64,000 bases of DNA from Nymphaea colorata (taxonomy: Eukaryota > Streptophyta > Magnoliopsida > Nymphaeales > Nymphaeaceae): positions 18,553,716 through 18,617,715 of the forward strand of contig NC_045144.1 of NCBI RefSeq assembly GCF_008831285.2, given 5' to 3'. Both the position numbers and the translations under genes were made by a program. Below the pieces are notes generated by a model. That model was given only the letters and a program-made list of their open reading frames with translations. It was not told the origin of the DNA and ran no database searches. Shown piece after piece: positions 47,100-59,938 of this stretch. The stretch's first letter is position 1, and each line of letters opens with the position of its first letter.

Positions 47100-48190
47100 T
47101 GTAGTCTTACAGCTTGTCATAGAGTTTGAAGTTTCGTCGAGTGTGAATTAAAGGGTTTGCTGTAATGGGTCAGCGGCGTGTCTGTGAAATGAACGGTATG
47201 ATTTTCATTTTTGTTTCCTTGACGAAGACTCCAAGCCGCGCGCGAGAGAGAGAGTGTCTTGCTTCATGAACTAGTGGTGTTTGATTGCACCGACAAATGC
47301 ACTTTAAAGTGCACTGCGTGACACATAAGGTAATCATGTATAGAATAAATGGTCACTTTGTATTTCCAAGAAAAGGGGTGAAATGTTCTGCTTTCTCTCA
47401 TGTTACAATCTTTTTTACTCCCATGAAGCAATAAATGGTAATAACAGTAGCATAAGGGCAGAGAACATGATTCATTGGTTAACGATGAGAACTTTTCTGC
47501 CAACTTGTTTACCTCCAATAAAAGGGGTTATAAGGGAAAATACAACCTGAACAGGCTAGAGTTGTCCCCTTCCATTAAAGCAAAAAAAATCAAAGAACCA
47601 TCAAATAAAGAATACAAAGGTGCAATCACAAGCCAAATCAGGCCCCAACATCTCCGTCCAGCAACAGAAGGCACATATTCAAAGAAACGTTTTCATAACA
47701 CAGGATAAAAGAACCTCTAAATCTCCTTCAAAGAGCAGTAGACGTGTCTTCACTGCCCCAGTTTGTGTCCAAAAGGTAATTCCGAAACCATCTGTACCAA
47801 TCAATATTTGTTATTCGATCTCAGCCTTACAGCCATCACTCTAGCAGGGATTTCATTTAGAAGAAGTTGCAACTGCTGAATCTCCAATTATTTATCTCGA
47901 CCGTCTCCCATCTGCCAGCTTGAAGCTACAAACAAGAGATCCTTCAAACCGAAGAGCATCGACCGCCATATATTTCTTCCTTGTCCATCGCATATCCAAG
48001 ATCACAACCAGAAAGGAGAGAAGACCTTGGTCTTCAGCCACAGCTGTATTGCTCTGCAACCATCTGCCGTCCATTCTTGTTTTAAGAACGTTCCTGCGCC
48101 GGAAAGCCAACCTTGCCTCTCGGCAGTCACCGGTTTAAAAGATTGATCATCATCCATTCCTAAATTCCGGAAGTTCCACATACACCAAAA
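47100..48190. other. Intergenic stretch downstream of the COL gene
   Basis: Includes the probable end of the COL 3' UTR and sequence that may be the 3' remainder of the LINE fragment on the minus strand. No intact gene. Confidence 0.4.
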
Positions 48191-48192
48191 TA

Positions 48193-48345
48193 GCAATTCA
48201 GAGCAGCAGGCCTTCGCAGGACAGCAATATACATCAAACCAGGAAGTAAAATATTCCCAAATATTTGCGGAGAAGGAGCGATTGAATAAAAGATGACTTT
48301 GATCTTTAGTTGCCAGATGTGACCTACTTGCTCTTCTTTTTTTTT
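48193..48345 (-). pseudogene. Degenerate LINE fragment (zf-RVT-like segment)
   Basis: Read leftward from about 48345, one frame gives RRASRSHLATKDQSHLLFN, then RSFSANIWEYFTSWF and ELLFWCMWNFRNLG. This resembles the zinc-binding segment after the reverse transcriptase of L1-type plant LINEs (pattern HLFF-C-FS--IW, then W--WN-RN), with the expected cysteine replaced by Arg at FNRSF. Upstream it is cut off by poly-T and an A-rich repeat. It is a short, worn remnant; the match is by eye from family knowledge. Confidence 0.5.
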
Positions 48346-48374
48346 TTAGTCAACTTGATCACAAGAACACAAAT

Positions 48375-48665
48375 GCTTATTCTTTTAAAAAATAACGTCT
48401 TGGAGTTTTAAAATGGCAGAGTTTTTCTCTGTGAGCTTGAAAAAAATACAGCAATTTTTTAAAAATTTTAAAAAACTAAAAGTAAAAAAAAAAGTGAAAA
48501 ACTAATAACACAAACATCAAAAGTAATTACATTTGCAACAAGTAAAAAATAGAAAATGAAAAAGAACTGTTTGGTGTTAAAAAAAACAAAAAAAAAACTT
48601 TTTTTTAAAGTTTTAAATGTCCATTTAATTTATCACATTTTTTTCGAAAAAAAAACGTATTTTCT
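48375..48665 (+). repeat. A-rich dispersed repeat (copy 3)
   Basis: AATAACGTCTTGGAGTTTTA, GAGCTTGAAAAAAATACAGC, CTAATAACACAAACATCAAA and AACTGTTTGGTGTTAAAAAA; same order as 28380 and 29536. Confidence 0.65.
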
Positions 48666-49604
48666 ATAACAATGATACAAACAATAGGATGGTGGACTTA
48701 GAAATTTTTGACCAAGAGGCATTAGTGGTCGGAAAGCTCAAAGGCAAAGGTCTGAACCTTCATTTACATTTCTGTCGAAATGAAGTGAAGGGGCATCGCC
48801 GGGTTTGAGATTCTTATTTAGGAGCAGATTCAGGTTCAAATGGGTGCACCTCATATGGTTGGATTAGGATTTGGATACCATATGGCTGATTTTGAGAACT
48901 TTCGTTATAGCGCATAAATGAGCCAAAGTTTCTAGGAATTTGTTGTAGAAAAATTGTGCTCTATTGACAAATATGAAAGCAATATATGAAAAGAAAAGTA
49001 GACATAGTGAGAGTCAAAGTGTGCGAATGGATTGGGTGTTTACATGGCTCAAGCTCTGCTCTGATCCAAACTAGCTAATCTGTAATTGAAGCTGGGCAAG
49101 ATCCAGGCCTGTAGCTGTTATGATATTCCAAGACTCGGATCCAGATAGCTATTTTTTGGAATTTATATCGATGAAAAGGGATCCCAAACACGAACCTTTT
49201 GCAACATCTGAAATTTGGACATGTACTGATCCACAACCAAAATCGTGGCTTGAATAGTTGTTGGACGTATAATCATTTCTTCCTACCAGCCAATTGAATG
49301 CATGATTTTGGATCAGATCTGGTCCAGATCCAAGCTGAGAGGCAGGGGTAAGTCATAGCCTGGTGGACTGAAATTTGAATCCGTAACTTTGCATTGGATC
49401 CAAATGTAAACAATCTAATTCATCATGAAAACCCGAGTTATATGCATTAATTAAATCACCAGGTGATAAACCTGTTTCCACTAGAGAATAGAGATGACCC
49501 AGTGAGTGAGTGGCCCTCTTAATACAAAACAGCATCAATTAAGTGGGTGGAGGCAAGCCTAATGGAATATAGAGATGTTTCACGTTAAAAGGGTCACTCG
49601 CTAG

Positions 49605-49686
49605 CAGGAGAGCGGAATCAAGAATTTTTTGTCGCAAGGGCCAAACTATAATTTCAAAATTTTAATATGGACCAAAATAAAAATTT

Positions 49687-49736
<50 letters not shown>

Positions 49737-49855
49737 ATTTTTTAAAATTTACACATAAAATTTTAAAGTTTTTGAAAAATATGAAGGGGAGCCAAAGCCC
49801 CTTTCGGCTCCCCCTCCCCTTCGTGACTTCGTCCCTGCTGGCCAGGTGACCTGAT
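49605..49855. repeat. Dispersed repeat with GGGCCAAAC...GGAGCCAAAGCC body and a (TA)n core
   Basis: AAGGGCCAAACTATAATTTC, a TA array (49689-49731), then AAAATTTACACATAAAATTT and GGGGAGCCAAAGCCCC. Resembles 27290-27400 in word order. Confidence 0.4.
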
Positions 49856-49995
49856 GTCCTGTATTACAGGAAGAGGTGCTTTTTTAAAATATCAAAAATA
49901 TATAGCCATTTTTTAGATTACGACTAAATAGTTAGCCCTTAAGTGAAAATAACACTCCTATACTATATAACAGATCGCGCATTTTCTACCTTTTC

Positions 49996-50008
49996 AATTG
50001 GCGCCAAA
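49996..50008 (-). promoter_or_regulatory. E2F-type binding site
   Basis: The minus strand reads TTTTGGCGCCAA, which fits the E2F consensus TTTSSCGC and is nearly symmetrical. It lies about 100 bases before the ATG at 50106. In plants such sites mark S-phase and DNA-replication genes. Confidence 0.55.
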
Positions 50009-50105
50009 AGAAACCCAAAGTCTTGCCTCCTTTGCGAGAGGGCGAGCGGAGCGAGCGAGCGAGCGAGAGAGAGAGATCAACGTCGGGGGCGAGATCGGAC
50101 GTTCA

Positions 50106-50163
50106 ATGGAAAGCAATCGGCAGCCCTCAGGGTCTTCAAAGAACGCCCTGCTTTACGGCGGCG
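50106..50163 (+). CDS. Probable first coding exon of an unrecognised gene
   Basis: A GC-rich leader with a GAGCGAGCGAGC run ends in ATG and encodes MESNRQPSGSSKNALLYGG, then meets a strong donor, GGCG|GTGAGTC, in phase 1. The composition, E2F-type site and donor make a real 5' exon likely. I do not recognise the protein. A candidate second exon starts at 51865 after TTTTTCCTTCATAG; joined in phase it would add 30 residues and stop at 51956. Other exon-like segments with good borders lie at 54642-54713 and 54763 onward (CTTGAAAAAGATATTGC...). None of these could be assembled into a convincing protein. Confidence 0.4.
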
Positions 50164-50169
50164 GTGAGT

Positions 50170-52167
50170 CCTCTGCTTCTGATGGCTTTCTATTTCTAAG
50201 GTTTTGGCTAGGAGATTGGTTGCATCTGTCTCGATTTACTTGGTATCTTGCAGTAGTTAGTTGATTTTAGGTTCTTTTGTGGGTTTAATATTGCCTTCGC
50301 GTGTCCAAATGGAGATTTTCATCGATTCGCCGTTTATATTCATGCATCCTTGCGTTCTGGATTATGAGAAAGTTGATCGGTGGATTTCGATGAATAAAAC
50401 AAGTTTTATAGGAATTGACAGACCGAATGCCTTTCGTACAATATGTAAAGAACTAACTTGGACTTGTGCGGTTGATGATGTCAATTTAGTGTTGATAAAG
50501 TTCTGAAACGCGTGGATCACTGGATGAGTCTTCTCTATGTGTTACTGTTCGTATTTTCCTCTTGTTTTGTTGCGGATTGGTAGGATGATGATTCTGCAAA
50601 TGCTTGCGGGGAGATAGGTGATACTTCGCGTATCTATTTTTGTTCCCTAACTCTTGAATCGATAAGAAGGACCATGAATTGTTATGCATATGCTTCCGAG
50701 GGAGATCGGCGATACTTAAGCACATCTGTTTTTGTTTGCTAACTTTTGAATCGAGAAGACTTTGTTTTTCTACTTGTGGATTGGCGGAAGAATCTTGCGA
50801 TCATATTGAGTTTTAGGCCTGAATACAAAACTTTGCTTTCAAATTGACTAAAAAGTATTTGGGGCGCCGGTTAGGTTCGAATGGAATGGAAGAAGCTAAT
50901 TATATTGTGTTCTTTGTGGACCATTAATTTTAGGAATTATGGATAGGAGGTCAGAATTATGATATGATCTTTGTGCAGAATTCATTTCAAGAATTATAAA
51001 TTTTGTCATATAAAGTATCGACATTACGGTCTTAGATGAAGCTGATTTTTGTACTCTCTTTTTTGTGAAAATGGAGGTTATATTTGTGATGAAGTTGGCA
51101 GAATTCGTTTCTAGAGTTTTACTTTTATCATATAGAAATCGCCAACAGTAACGGTTTTAAATGAAGCTCCAAACTTAATTATTTAGTTAAAACTTGAAAA
51201 TGGATTTTTATCATGTAGAGTGCCAATAGTAACAGTTATAGAAAGTGCGAATAGTGACGGTTTTAGTTAAAATTTTTACAGTGATGGTTAGGAATTTAAT
51301 TTGATTGATGTTTATCTTGATCTTCTCGAGGTTTGATACAGATTCACTAGCATAGTAATCTGCATATCTTTGTCTTGAGAGCGAGCAGTAAAATTGGTGT
51401 AGATGTTTTCATGGATGTGGCACTGACGAACTCATCAAATTGTGAACCTTCTTTACAATACAAAGTGTCAAGATGGGGTTTCTTTTTTCGTGCGTCACAT
51501 CTCCAGTTCTGCATTTTCATCTTCTGTTCCTTTGCTATACGTAACACTAGAAAATGGGAACGTAAAATTGCGGAATTGAAAGTTATCTTGCAAAAATAAC
51601 TCGATCGCCAATGGTGCAAATTTTGAGAGCAATTGGTAACTGTTGTTTATAAAGGACAAGCGTCACGCGATTAACAAAAATGTTTCAAAATAGCAGTTGT
51701 GGTTCCTTCTAATAATATAAACTATGAAGTACTTCTGAAGCATCGACAGAACTAGATTCACTTTTCGACTCGATGTCAGTGAAAGCTTCACTTTGGTGTT
51801 GCAGTGGAACACATAAAATGCTATGTATTAACTGAAAAATACTTGTTTTTTTTTTCCTTCATAGGCGGTTCCTTTCTAGTTCAACTTTCAAAATACCTTT
51901 TGTCCCATTCTTTTCTTCAAGTGATGATCGAGTCATCAGTAAATGGACGTACTTAAGCGAACAAAGTTCGCTGCCTCAATTCCACGAGGAAAAGTCGAGT
52001 GCCCACGGTACGCAGTAAAGGAGCAATACATATTTTGGTAATTTTTAAAAAAGAAAAAATTCGTGCAGTATTACACATATGACCAGGTTGGCAATTCCAT
52101 AACATAATACTTTTGGCTGTTCATCCGTCCAAAGAAATGGCTATGATTGCACGTGCCAAGGTGCGTA

Positions 52168-52224
<57 letters not shown>

Positions 52225-55200
52225 GACAAGCCCAAGATTGTAAGTTTTAAATTCCTCCCCTTGATTGGATCGGACGACTAGTCTTAGTCCATTTAGATTG
52301 TTTTTCCTGCTGTTGTGACTAGTTTTGGTTTTCGTATCAGTGGCAGATACAGCATACTGGCCCCATGCATATGGTGCTCATATCAGATTATTGTCCTTCT
52401 CTATTTAATAATAACTATTTTAAAGTATTTTATAAGTCAAGAAATGCTTCATCTTGCAAGACATTGTATCAGGCAGAACGATTTTGGTTTGCAGCTGACA
52501 TTATGTGTATAGGCTGAGACATGACCTAGTGTTGTAAGAGTCGGTTTTCTTTTGGAAAATAAAATGTATAGAAAATAAAAAATTTGAAAGTTTAAAAAAA
52601 TTAATTAAATGGAAACTCTCGAGTCAGCCACCCAATCTCAATTCTACTTGGAATCGGCTGACGCATATTGAGGACACTCGTCTTTCCTTTTGTGGCGGAG
52701 CCGGGACCTCATCAATGGTCATCATATGAGGTGGCTGTACTGTAGCTACTGAAGTATGTTTTGCATGAGTGTACTGATTCTTTTGTCCTTACTTTGTCCA
52801 AGGGGATGGACTGTCCGCTCTAACATGTGGGATGCTTTTGGAAGGTGCCTGCCCATTTTGGTCGGCAGTAGGCACATACAAAACGAGTACCACACTTTTT
52901 GTCTAGTAGTAACTTCAAATGTCTTCCTCTTCATATGCTGCATCAATGGATAAATCTGAGAGAAAGTATATCTATCAAATGACATGATGCTTCAAGGCTT
53001 AACCAAACGTTTGGGAAGTTGTTGTTCACAGTTTAATATACATGCAATAAGAATGCCAATGCAAATATTGGAAAACAACAAATGCCGATGCTGTAAGTAC
53101 ATTCTAAAATTCATATACGACGTAGGTAGCTGTCATTGACATGTTCATCATATTCTGAATCGTTCTTAGTATCGGGTTAGGCTGGGATGTTTACCGCAGA
53201 CCTATACTGTGATGCATATTTGAGTACGAGAGTCCAGTTCCGTAACGTGAACTTCGTTGATTTTCACATGCGACCGCTCTAGCTCACAACAACTCATCCA
53301 TCTGCTACGTTAGTCATTAGTGACTGTCATATTTAGGATATGCATTACTAGTCAATCCACTCCTACAGGCCCTTGATTCGACAGTTCTCAACCTGCCTTT
53401 GCAGTTTAGGTTTTAGCCTGAAAAAGGTTAGTAGCCATAACAACCAATTGCTTAACAACCAATTGCTTAGCAACTCTTTTTATAAACCATTGAAGCAGTT
53501 GGTTGTCTTGTTTTATAGCCCTTTTTTTTAAGTTGGAATTAAAACTGCTAAGCAATAGGTTGGAATCTGTCAGACCAAAAGCACAAGCCCTGTCAGACCA
53601 AAAGCACAAGCCCGGTATAGAAGTGAGTTGGGTCACTTTTAATTAAGACCATACACCTTCCACCTAGAGTTGACCTTCAAAAATTTCCTCATTCAACCTC
53701 TCGAGGGTTGAAAGACGATTTAGGGAATTCATAGTATCTGCTGATTATGGCAAATCTGGTGCATGGGTTGACTGTTGTGTGAATCACTGCAGCCAGAACG
53801 GGCACATACATTTATTTGGTTCAATTTGGTTACCGTAAAGTTATATTGATAGCTTTATAATTTATATACGCCTGATAGGTGTTTGCTGTGACACCCCGAG
53901 TGCGATTAAGATTTAAAAATAACACTACATTGATCGTTTTGAGAAAAATGAGGGGTTTTGAAAACTTGAGCTTCTTACTACAGTTGTCTTAGTCTGTGAT
54001 CTTGGGAGTAGAAAACAAAGCTGGCTACAGGTGAGCTATGATTTCTCAAATCATGTATTTGGGTCTGGTCATTATAGTTGGTGTCAGAATCAGATTCCAC
54101 ACTCATACTTGTGGGCGCACGCGGTCGTTGTGGAAACATTGGATTCGTCTGCACATGCAAAGGTAATAAAAGCAAGATAATGAGATTGAGTGCGGTATTG
54201 CCACAAATCGGTATTTCTGCAAGTTCTTGAAGTATGCCCATTCAGTCTTATAGTTTCTATGCAATTCAATCTCAAGCGCTTGTGAGAATTATTGATAATT
54301 TTCCCAAATGATTACAAGATATGACTTAGTGACACATTAAGGTCAGCGTGAGAAAATTGTTCCCTTTGGTGCTCCAAATCTCTTAAATTCCCTGGCTCAA
54401 GATTAACTTTAATGTAGTTCAACAGCTCGTGGAATGCCTTATATATTAGTATACTGGATTTCTATCTTGCCTCTCTTGTGTAGGCACACCCAGACACACA
54501 TTTTAGCATATCCAATAAGCATGACACTTCATAGTTAACAAGCATAATTTGCCTTATTTGCTTTCGAGGAAGTTTTCATAGGTTGAAAGAATTTTGCTTG
54601 AGTATCCATGTCACCAAGCCTTCTGCTATTTAACAGGTCTGGTTTTGATCCGTGGCTGCAATGCACCAGAGGAACAAAAAGTTTCAGAGACTCCCTGAAA
54701 AAGCCAAGGTGTGTACGTAACTCTTTTGAATCCAGGCGTGTTTTCTTTTACAGCTTGAAAAAGATATTGCTTGATGCTGCCGTCCAATAAATGTTGACAA
54801 GGCAGTGAATGCATATTACATATGTTGTTTGGTGATTGATTGATGAGAAGTAAACAGTATGAAAGCATCAGGTGCAGGGTATCTTTGCTAGAAAAATGTT
54901 CAAGTCATTTTTACAAAATCGAACAACTGCACCCATATTTTTTGTGGTCGTCCATCTAGCTAGAGGCTGGTTGTGACTTCTCTTAGATCTTTGATATCAC
55001 TATCCAGTAGATGAATGGCTTTGAAGGGCTTTATGTCATTTTTCCCCAAGGTCTTTGGATCTGATCATCTAAAAACAACAATTTGTTTCTCGTCGCTGTC
55101 AACTTTTCTGTGTACCGCGAATGTGTGTACAATAACAATGTTCAGTTTGGTTGATCTAGTGGACAGCGGCATACCGTATCTGAACTTCATAAGGTTGTTT

Positions 55201-58200
55201 CTGGTTGTTGTATATGTTACATGAGAAAACCGCACTATTTTGTAGTGGCACAAAACCCAGGGCTAAAAGATTTACTGTCGATTTTCCCAAGGCTAGAAGG
55301 TCCACTGTGATTTTCAGGACGGGTCGTCAAGTCTTCTAAGGGGATGCCCGTAATAAGCGGTGGAGCTAAGATTTTCTTCAAGGGCAGGCTAAATGTGGGC
55401 TGGGTTTTGTGGGTTGGATTTGAGTAGGGCAAATTACACTCACATTCAAAAAATACATGGTTCTTCTAATGCTTCCCTGTTATGAACCCTGAGTATTAAG
55501 AATACCGTGAGTGTTCCATGAATTCATTCCGAAATTGGAGTTGTTTCTAATGCCAAACGGCTCCTACGGTGACACTAGTAAAAAATACATGGAAGCAAAA
55601 ATTTTGAATCTTTGGTCTGCTTGCGAGCTTCTTTATCCGGAGAACTTCACCATCGAACAGATTACGTTCAACAAAATGCTTGTGAACTTTTGGACATTCC
55701 TTTCTCTTGGCAATTTGTTTCTTCTTCTCTTGATAATGGCTTGTGATTCTGTAGATGTAAATTTTGATTTAATTGGTTGTGGAAGGATTTTTGATAGCTT
55801 TTATCTCTAGAGGAGGACGTCGATGGGTGCTGCGCTAGCAAATTTTGACTAGTCTCCTGATGCATGGTGTGTTTGCGCTGAACCGAAAGCATCAACGAAA
55901 CAAGCAAGTGCAGCAGCAGCCGATGGACCACAGAGTGAAGGTCGGTGCTTACTCTTTAGACTTTTGTGGTGTTGTTAAATGGGCTTTGGTCTTGAATTGT
56001 TTCTGCAAATGACCCATGTAGTCGTATCAAAATTAAAAGGAAAAGAAGAAAAAAAGTAAAGAAATTTAAAGGGGCTGTACAAACTTGTAAAAAATGAAAT
56101 TATGTAATGATTTATAATACTCAATCAACAGAGAAATAACAAATAATGATTACCCAATAAGAATAAAAAGTCGAGTAATTGACGAAAGGAAATTTACAAA
56201 AAACTTATAACAATTGGCAATGATAAAAAAACATATTTTTTTAATTATTGTTAAGAATGCACCCAAAATGCTTGTATCGTTAGCCAAAAGTTACAATCCT
56301 GTCAATTAACCTAGGCTATGACTAACGTAAGTTAGTTAAATGAATAAAATGACAAGTGCTCTTAATGTAAAACAATTTTTATGTTTATTAGTTTGCATCC
56401 AATATTATAAATACATGTTTAACAATATCCAAATAAGTTTGCGTTTTTTAGTAGTATATAAATTAATTGGGTGAATGCTTTTTTATTAACTTTATATAAG
56501 AGAAACCCAGGTGCATCTATAAAAATTAGTATATTTATTATGCGCTTCTTTTGAGAGCAAATGAAATTTTTGATTAAAAAATAAACTTAGGGATCTTTGT
56601 AATTAACTATGAAAAAGTAAAATTTTAATAATATAAAAACATTAGCTATTTTTCTTATTATCACCGAAATTCTAAGCATGTTTTAAAATGTTTTTCAAGG
56701 AAAAAATATGAATCACTCTACTTTATCTCGTTTTTCTGTTTCAAATAATTCTTGTAGCATCGGTATTTGCACCGAGACCTAGGTTTCAGGTGAAATGAGA
56801 AAATTGAGATCTCACTGGTACCTTTCACGCAGTTCAGTTTTTTGGCTTCAAAATAACGCAAAGGCGAAAAGATTACGATCTCATAAAAAAATTATTATAT
56901 TCGCAAGAATGTTAAGCCGAAGAGAGGGTATGATATCTCAATCCAGCTCCCTCACCAACCTGTTTTAAATGTTTGTTTCTTTTAACGGAAGGAAAGCATT
57001 AAGCTTTTCTTCAGCAAATCTTAATGTAAAAGAGGGGGAAAAAAGGACAAATGTTTGGTGGGTTGGTAAGAAATGATGTTTGGTTGCTGAATACGAAATT
57101 GCTTTCACTTTGGGAAACTAGAGCCGATAGAAAGCGCCTTCACACCAATATTGTTAGTATGAGTGTGGCTAATAAGCAGTATATAACAGCTGAAACCCAA
57201 CTCCACTACACCATATCTTTTTAGAACTAATTAGCGGGTTTGTTGACGGACCCAAATTGAGCGACGCTCTTTTTCTAATTTGTGTGTTTCGAAAATAATA
57301 AAGAAATAACTTGAAATAATTAGGAAAAGTAAGGATCTTCAGCGGGGTTCGCATAGGCATGCCTTTCTACGAGGGGCTATTATCACACGTGTAGGCCGTG
57401 GCTGTGACGGTGATGCCTTTGCCTTCACGACTTCACACAGCAACACAAAATATAGTTGATCGGAAGAGTGTTGCTTAATTAACAATATTATTGATAGTGT
57501 CAATTGTCTATAAAATGATACCACAACATATATACGTGTGTGTGTATCAGTTGCTTTAAATACGTTCTTTTGGTATATTAAAAATAATATTCTAATATAT
57601 TAAGTGTTACGTGGTCGTACCGTCGATAAAGGGCTTGTATCTGGACGCATACCTCGCCTGTTTTAACATTTTCTATTTTTAAAAAATTAATAAATATTTG
57701 AAAACATATAGATGCTTAATTTTTTTCAACGCCTGTAAATTGATAACATTTTCGATTCTTAGACGGTATGAGGAGTGTCCGCCACATTTTGGCGACATTG
57801 ATTGGAACTGCAACGCAATGCATGTCGACCGTTTTTCGTTTTTTTATACAAGCCAGTGTTGTCAATACATTCTTTTAACCATCCTTAATTGCCACACCAA
57901 CCCACCAAATTTCTTTATTTACATAGTGATATTTTAATATGTTCTTATTTTTTTATATATATGAGTGTCCCTTAAAGCTTAAAACTTGAAATAATAATGC
58001 TCCTTAACCAAAATTTTTTAGCTCTGCTACCGTATAATGAACAGCTACTTCCATCGGTAGGCATCAATCCGGCCAATATTTCAGATTTTCAAACATTTAA
58101 AAATCAAATAATAATTAAAGACTCTTGCATCCATAGCCGAACATATTGGTTGATATCTACTGATGTACTCCAAATTGAGCACATGTCAGCTCCTGCCCCG

Positions 58201-59000
58201 TTATGCTGACGGCGCGATGAACATGCTTATGTTCATATACGGCATGGATATTGATAGTTAACATAGGAAACAGAGAAATTAATTGAAATGGATTAGCAAC
58301 GTTGTGTTGCATTTTCCTTGCCTGAGGTGATTCACGCATGCCTAGCGTCGGCAAGAAGTCTGTTTGGAGTGCTCCATTCAGTGTGGCAGCCGTGTCCAAA
58401 CTCCAAGTGTCATTAAATTAATTATCTCCGAAATTTAGTCGCACCATGTTGAACACTTCGAGCACTGTGATATTTTAATAGTACCAGTATCGTTCTATGT
58501 GCGTTCATTTTTTTTCGTGACCCTCAATGTTTGACCCATGAAAGCTTTAATTGGCTGCATTTATTTGGTTGAAATTACCGAGAGACGCTTCCGTTTAGGA
58601 CAGGGAAAAAACTAAGATACTAGCAGAAGAGCCCAGTCAGTTAGCTGCTGGGTATGAGTTCAGACTTTTTTTGGTAGCTTAATATGAATATAAAGATTTT
58701 TGGTATTTAAGGACAGGGCTTTTTACACTGTTGAGGAGGCCAAAGATAGAGCTCTGGGAGAGAGAGGTAGAGAACTAAGAGAAGGTTTAGTCTGGGGAGG
58801 GGGGACTTGTGAAGTGAAAAAAAGCAAGCGGCATTCATTATTTGACATTGCTGAGTACAGGAATCTCACCGCCCCAACCCACTTGGGAAGGAAAGCCAGT
58901 TCCACCTGTCATTCCGTTCTCGTTCTGTCACGCATTAATCATGACCCTCCCATCAGGGAATGCCCAGATTTATGGCACGCTGGAAAGTAGTTGGAATATT
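50170..59000. other. Long stretch without a supported gene model
   Basis: May contain introns and exons of the gene that begins at 50106. A roughly 108-bp imperfect duplication is at 50590-50760 (GCTTGCGGGGAGATAGG.. and GCTTCCGAGGGAGATCGG..). A 24-bp direct repeat is at 53569-53616 (CTGTCAGACCAAAAGCACAA). TA arrays occur at 52171. Nothing else recognised. Confidence 0.4.
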
Positions 59001-59026
59001 CAGTCACAGTAACAAGTTACTCACAG

Positions 59027-59027
<1 letters not shown>

Positions 59028-59088
<61 letters not shown>
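59028..59088. repeat. (TA)n microsatellite
   Basis: About 30 TA units. Confidence 0.97.
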
Positions 59089-59091
<3 letters not shown>

Positions 59092-59938
59092 GTAAAGCGG
59101 CGTGCTTATAGGCGGCATCTGCTCCGCAGAACCTGGTAAAAGTATTTTGCGGTGGTAAACTGTGTATATTTTTATTTTACACACACATATATAAGGTACG
59201 GATGTTTGCTTGTAAGCTGCATGTGCTCCGTCGCACCTGCAGATAGACCGATTATGCGTGTGTGTGCCCGCCAATTTTTCGGACTTAATATTTTTCTATA
59301 TTTCGCATATTGTAGGCAATTGATTTCTGAAGCCATTGAACAGCCCACAGCGGGCACCGACGTCACATACCCAAAAAAAAAAAAATGTTCCGCTGAAGAA
59401 CGAACCTCTCATCTTTGCCTCCTCTTCTCCAATAGGCAAACTATTTTTGTGGAGACTTCTACTAGTTCACGCTAAGAGCTGCACCAAATTATCCATGGGC
59501 CAAGCCCCTAGCCAGGTAGAGGGATCGGGTGAGCTCTTGTAGGCTCATGTTTGTTGCCTTTAATACTCGAAAGAGCACAATTCATGAAAATGTCATGGTT
59601 TCTTTTCTTCTGGAACAAACATGCCACTTACTACAATGCGCTTGGTACCATATATATATATATATATATGTAATGAGAGAAAGAAGGAGAGTGGGTTGCA
59701 TCAACATTGCATGTTCAGATAGCAATAGATTGTCTACTTACAACGGCAACGGCACGAGTATTCGGTAGGATAGGATGTTAGAGAACAAGAGTTGGCAAGA
59801 GAACTTGAGAAGCTTCCTTATTCTGACCTTCACGAGAAAAAAAAAACATCTTGCAGGTAGCTGTTGGTAACGTATATTCTGGGATTCCTGAGTACCTGTG
59901 GTATCATGTACACTGCCATGAGAGAACTCATGAGGAGA

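Noticed and set aside
47892-48110. Arg-rich 72-codon frames on both strands as a small gene
   Set aside because: They adjoin the worn LINE segment and are more simply its decayed 3' part.
53888-53905. TGTGACACCCCG-like start of an LTR
   Set aside because: The motif resembles some LTR starts, but no matching second LTR, primer-binding site or polypurine tract was found.
55668-55931. Gln/Ser-rich 87-codon minus-strand frame
   Set aside because: Briefly considered as a transposon gag remnant, but no zinc knuckle, protease or reverse transcriptase motif is nearby in any frame.
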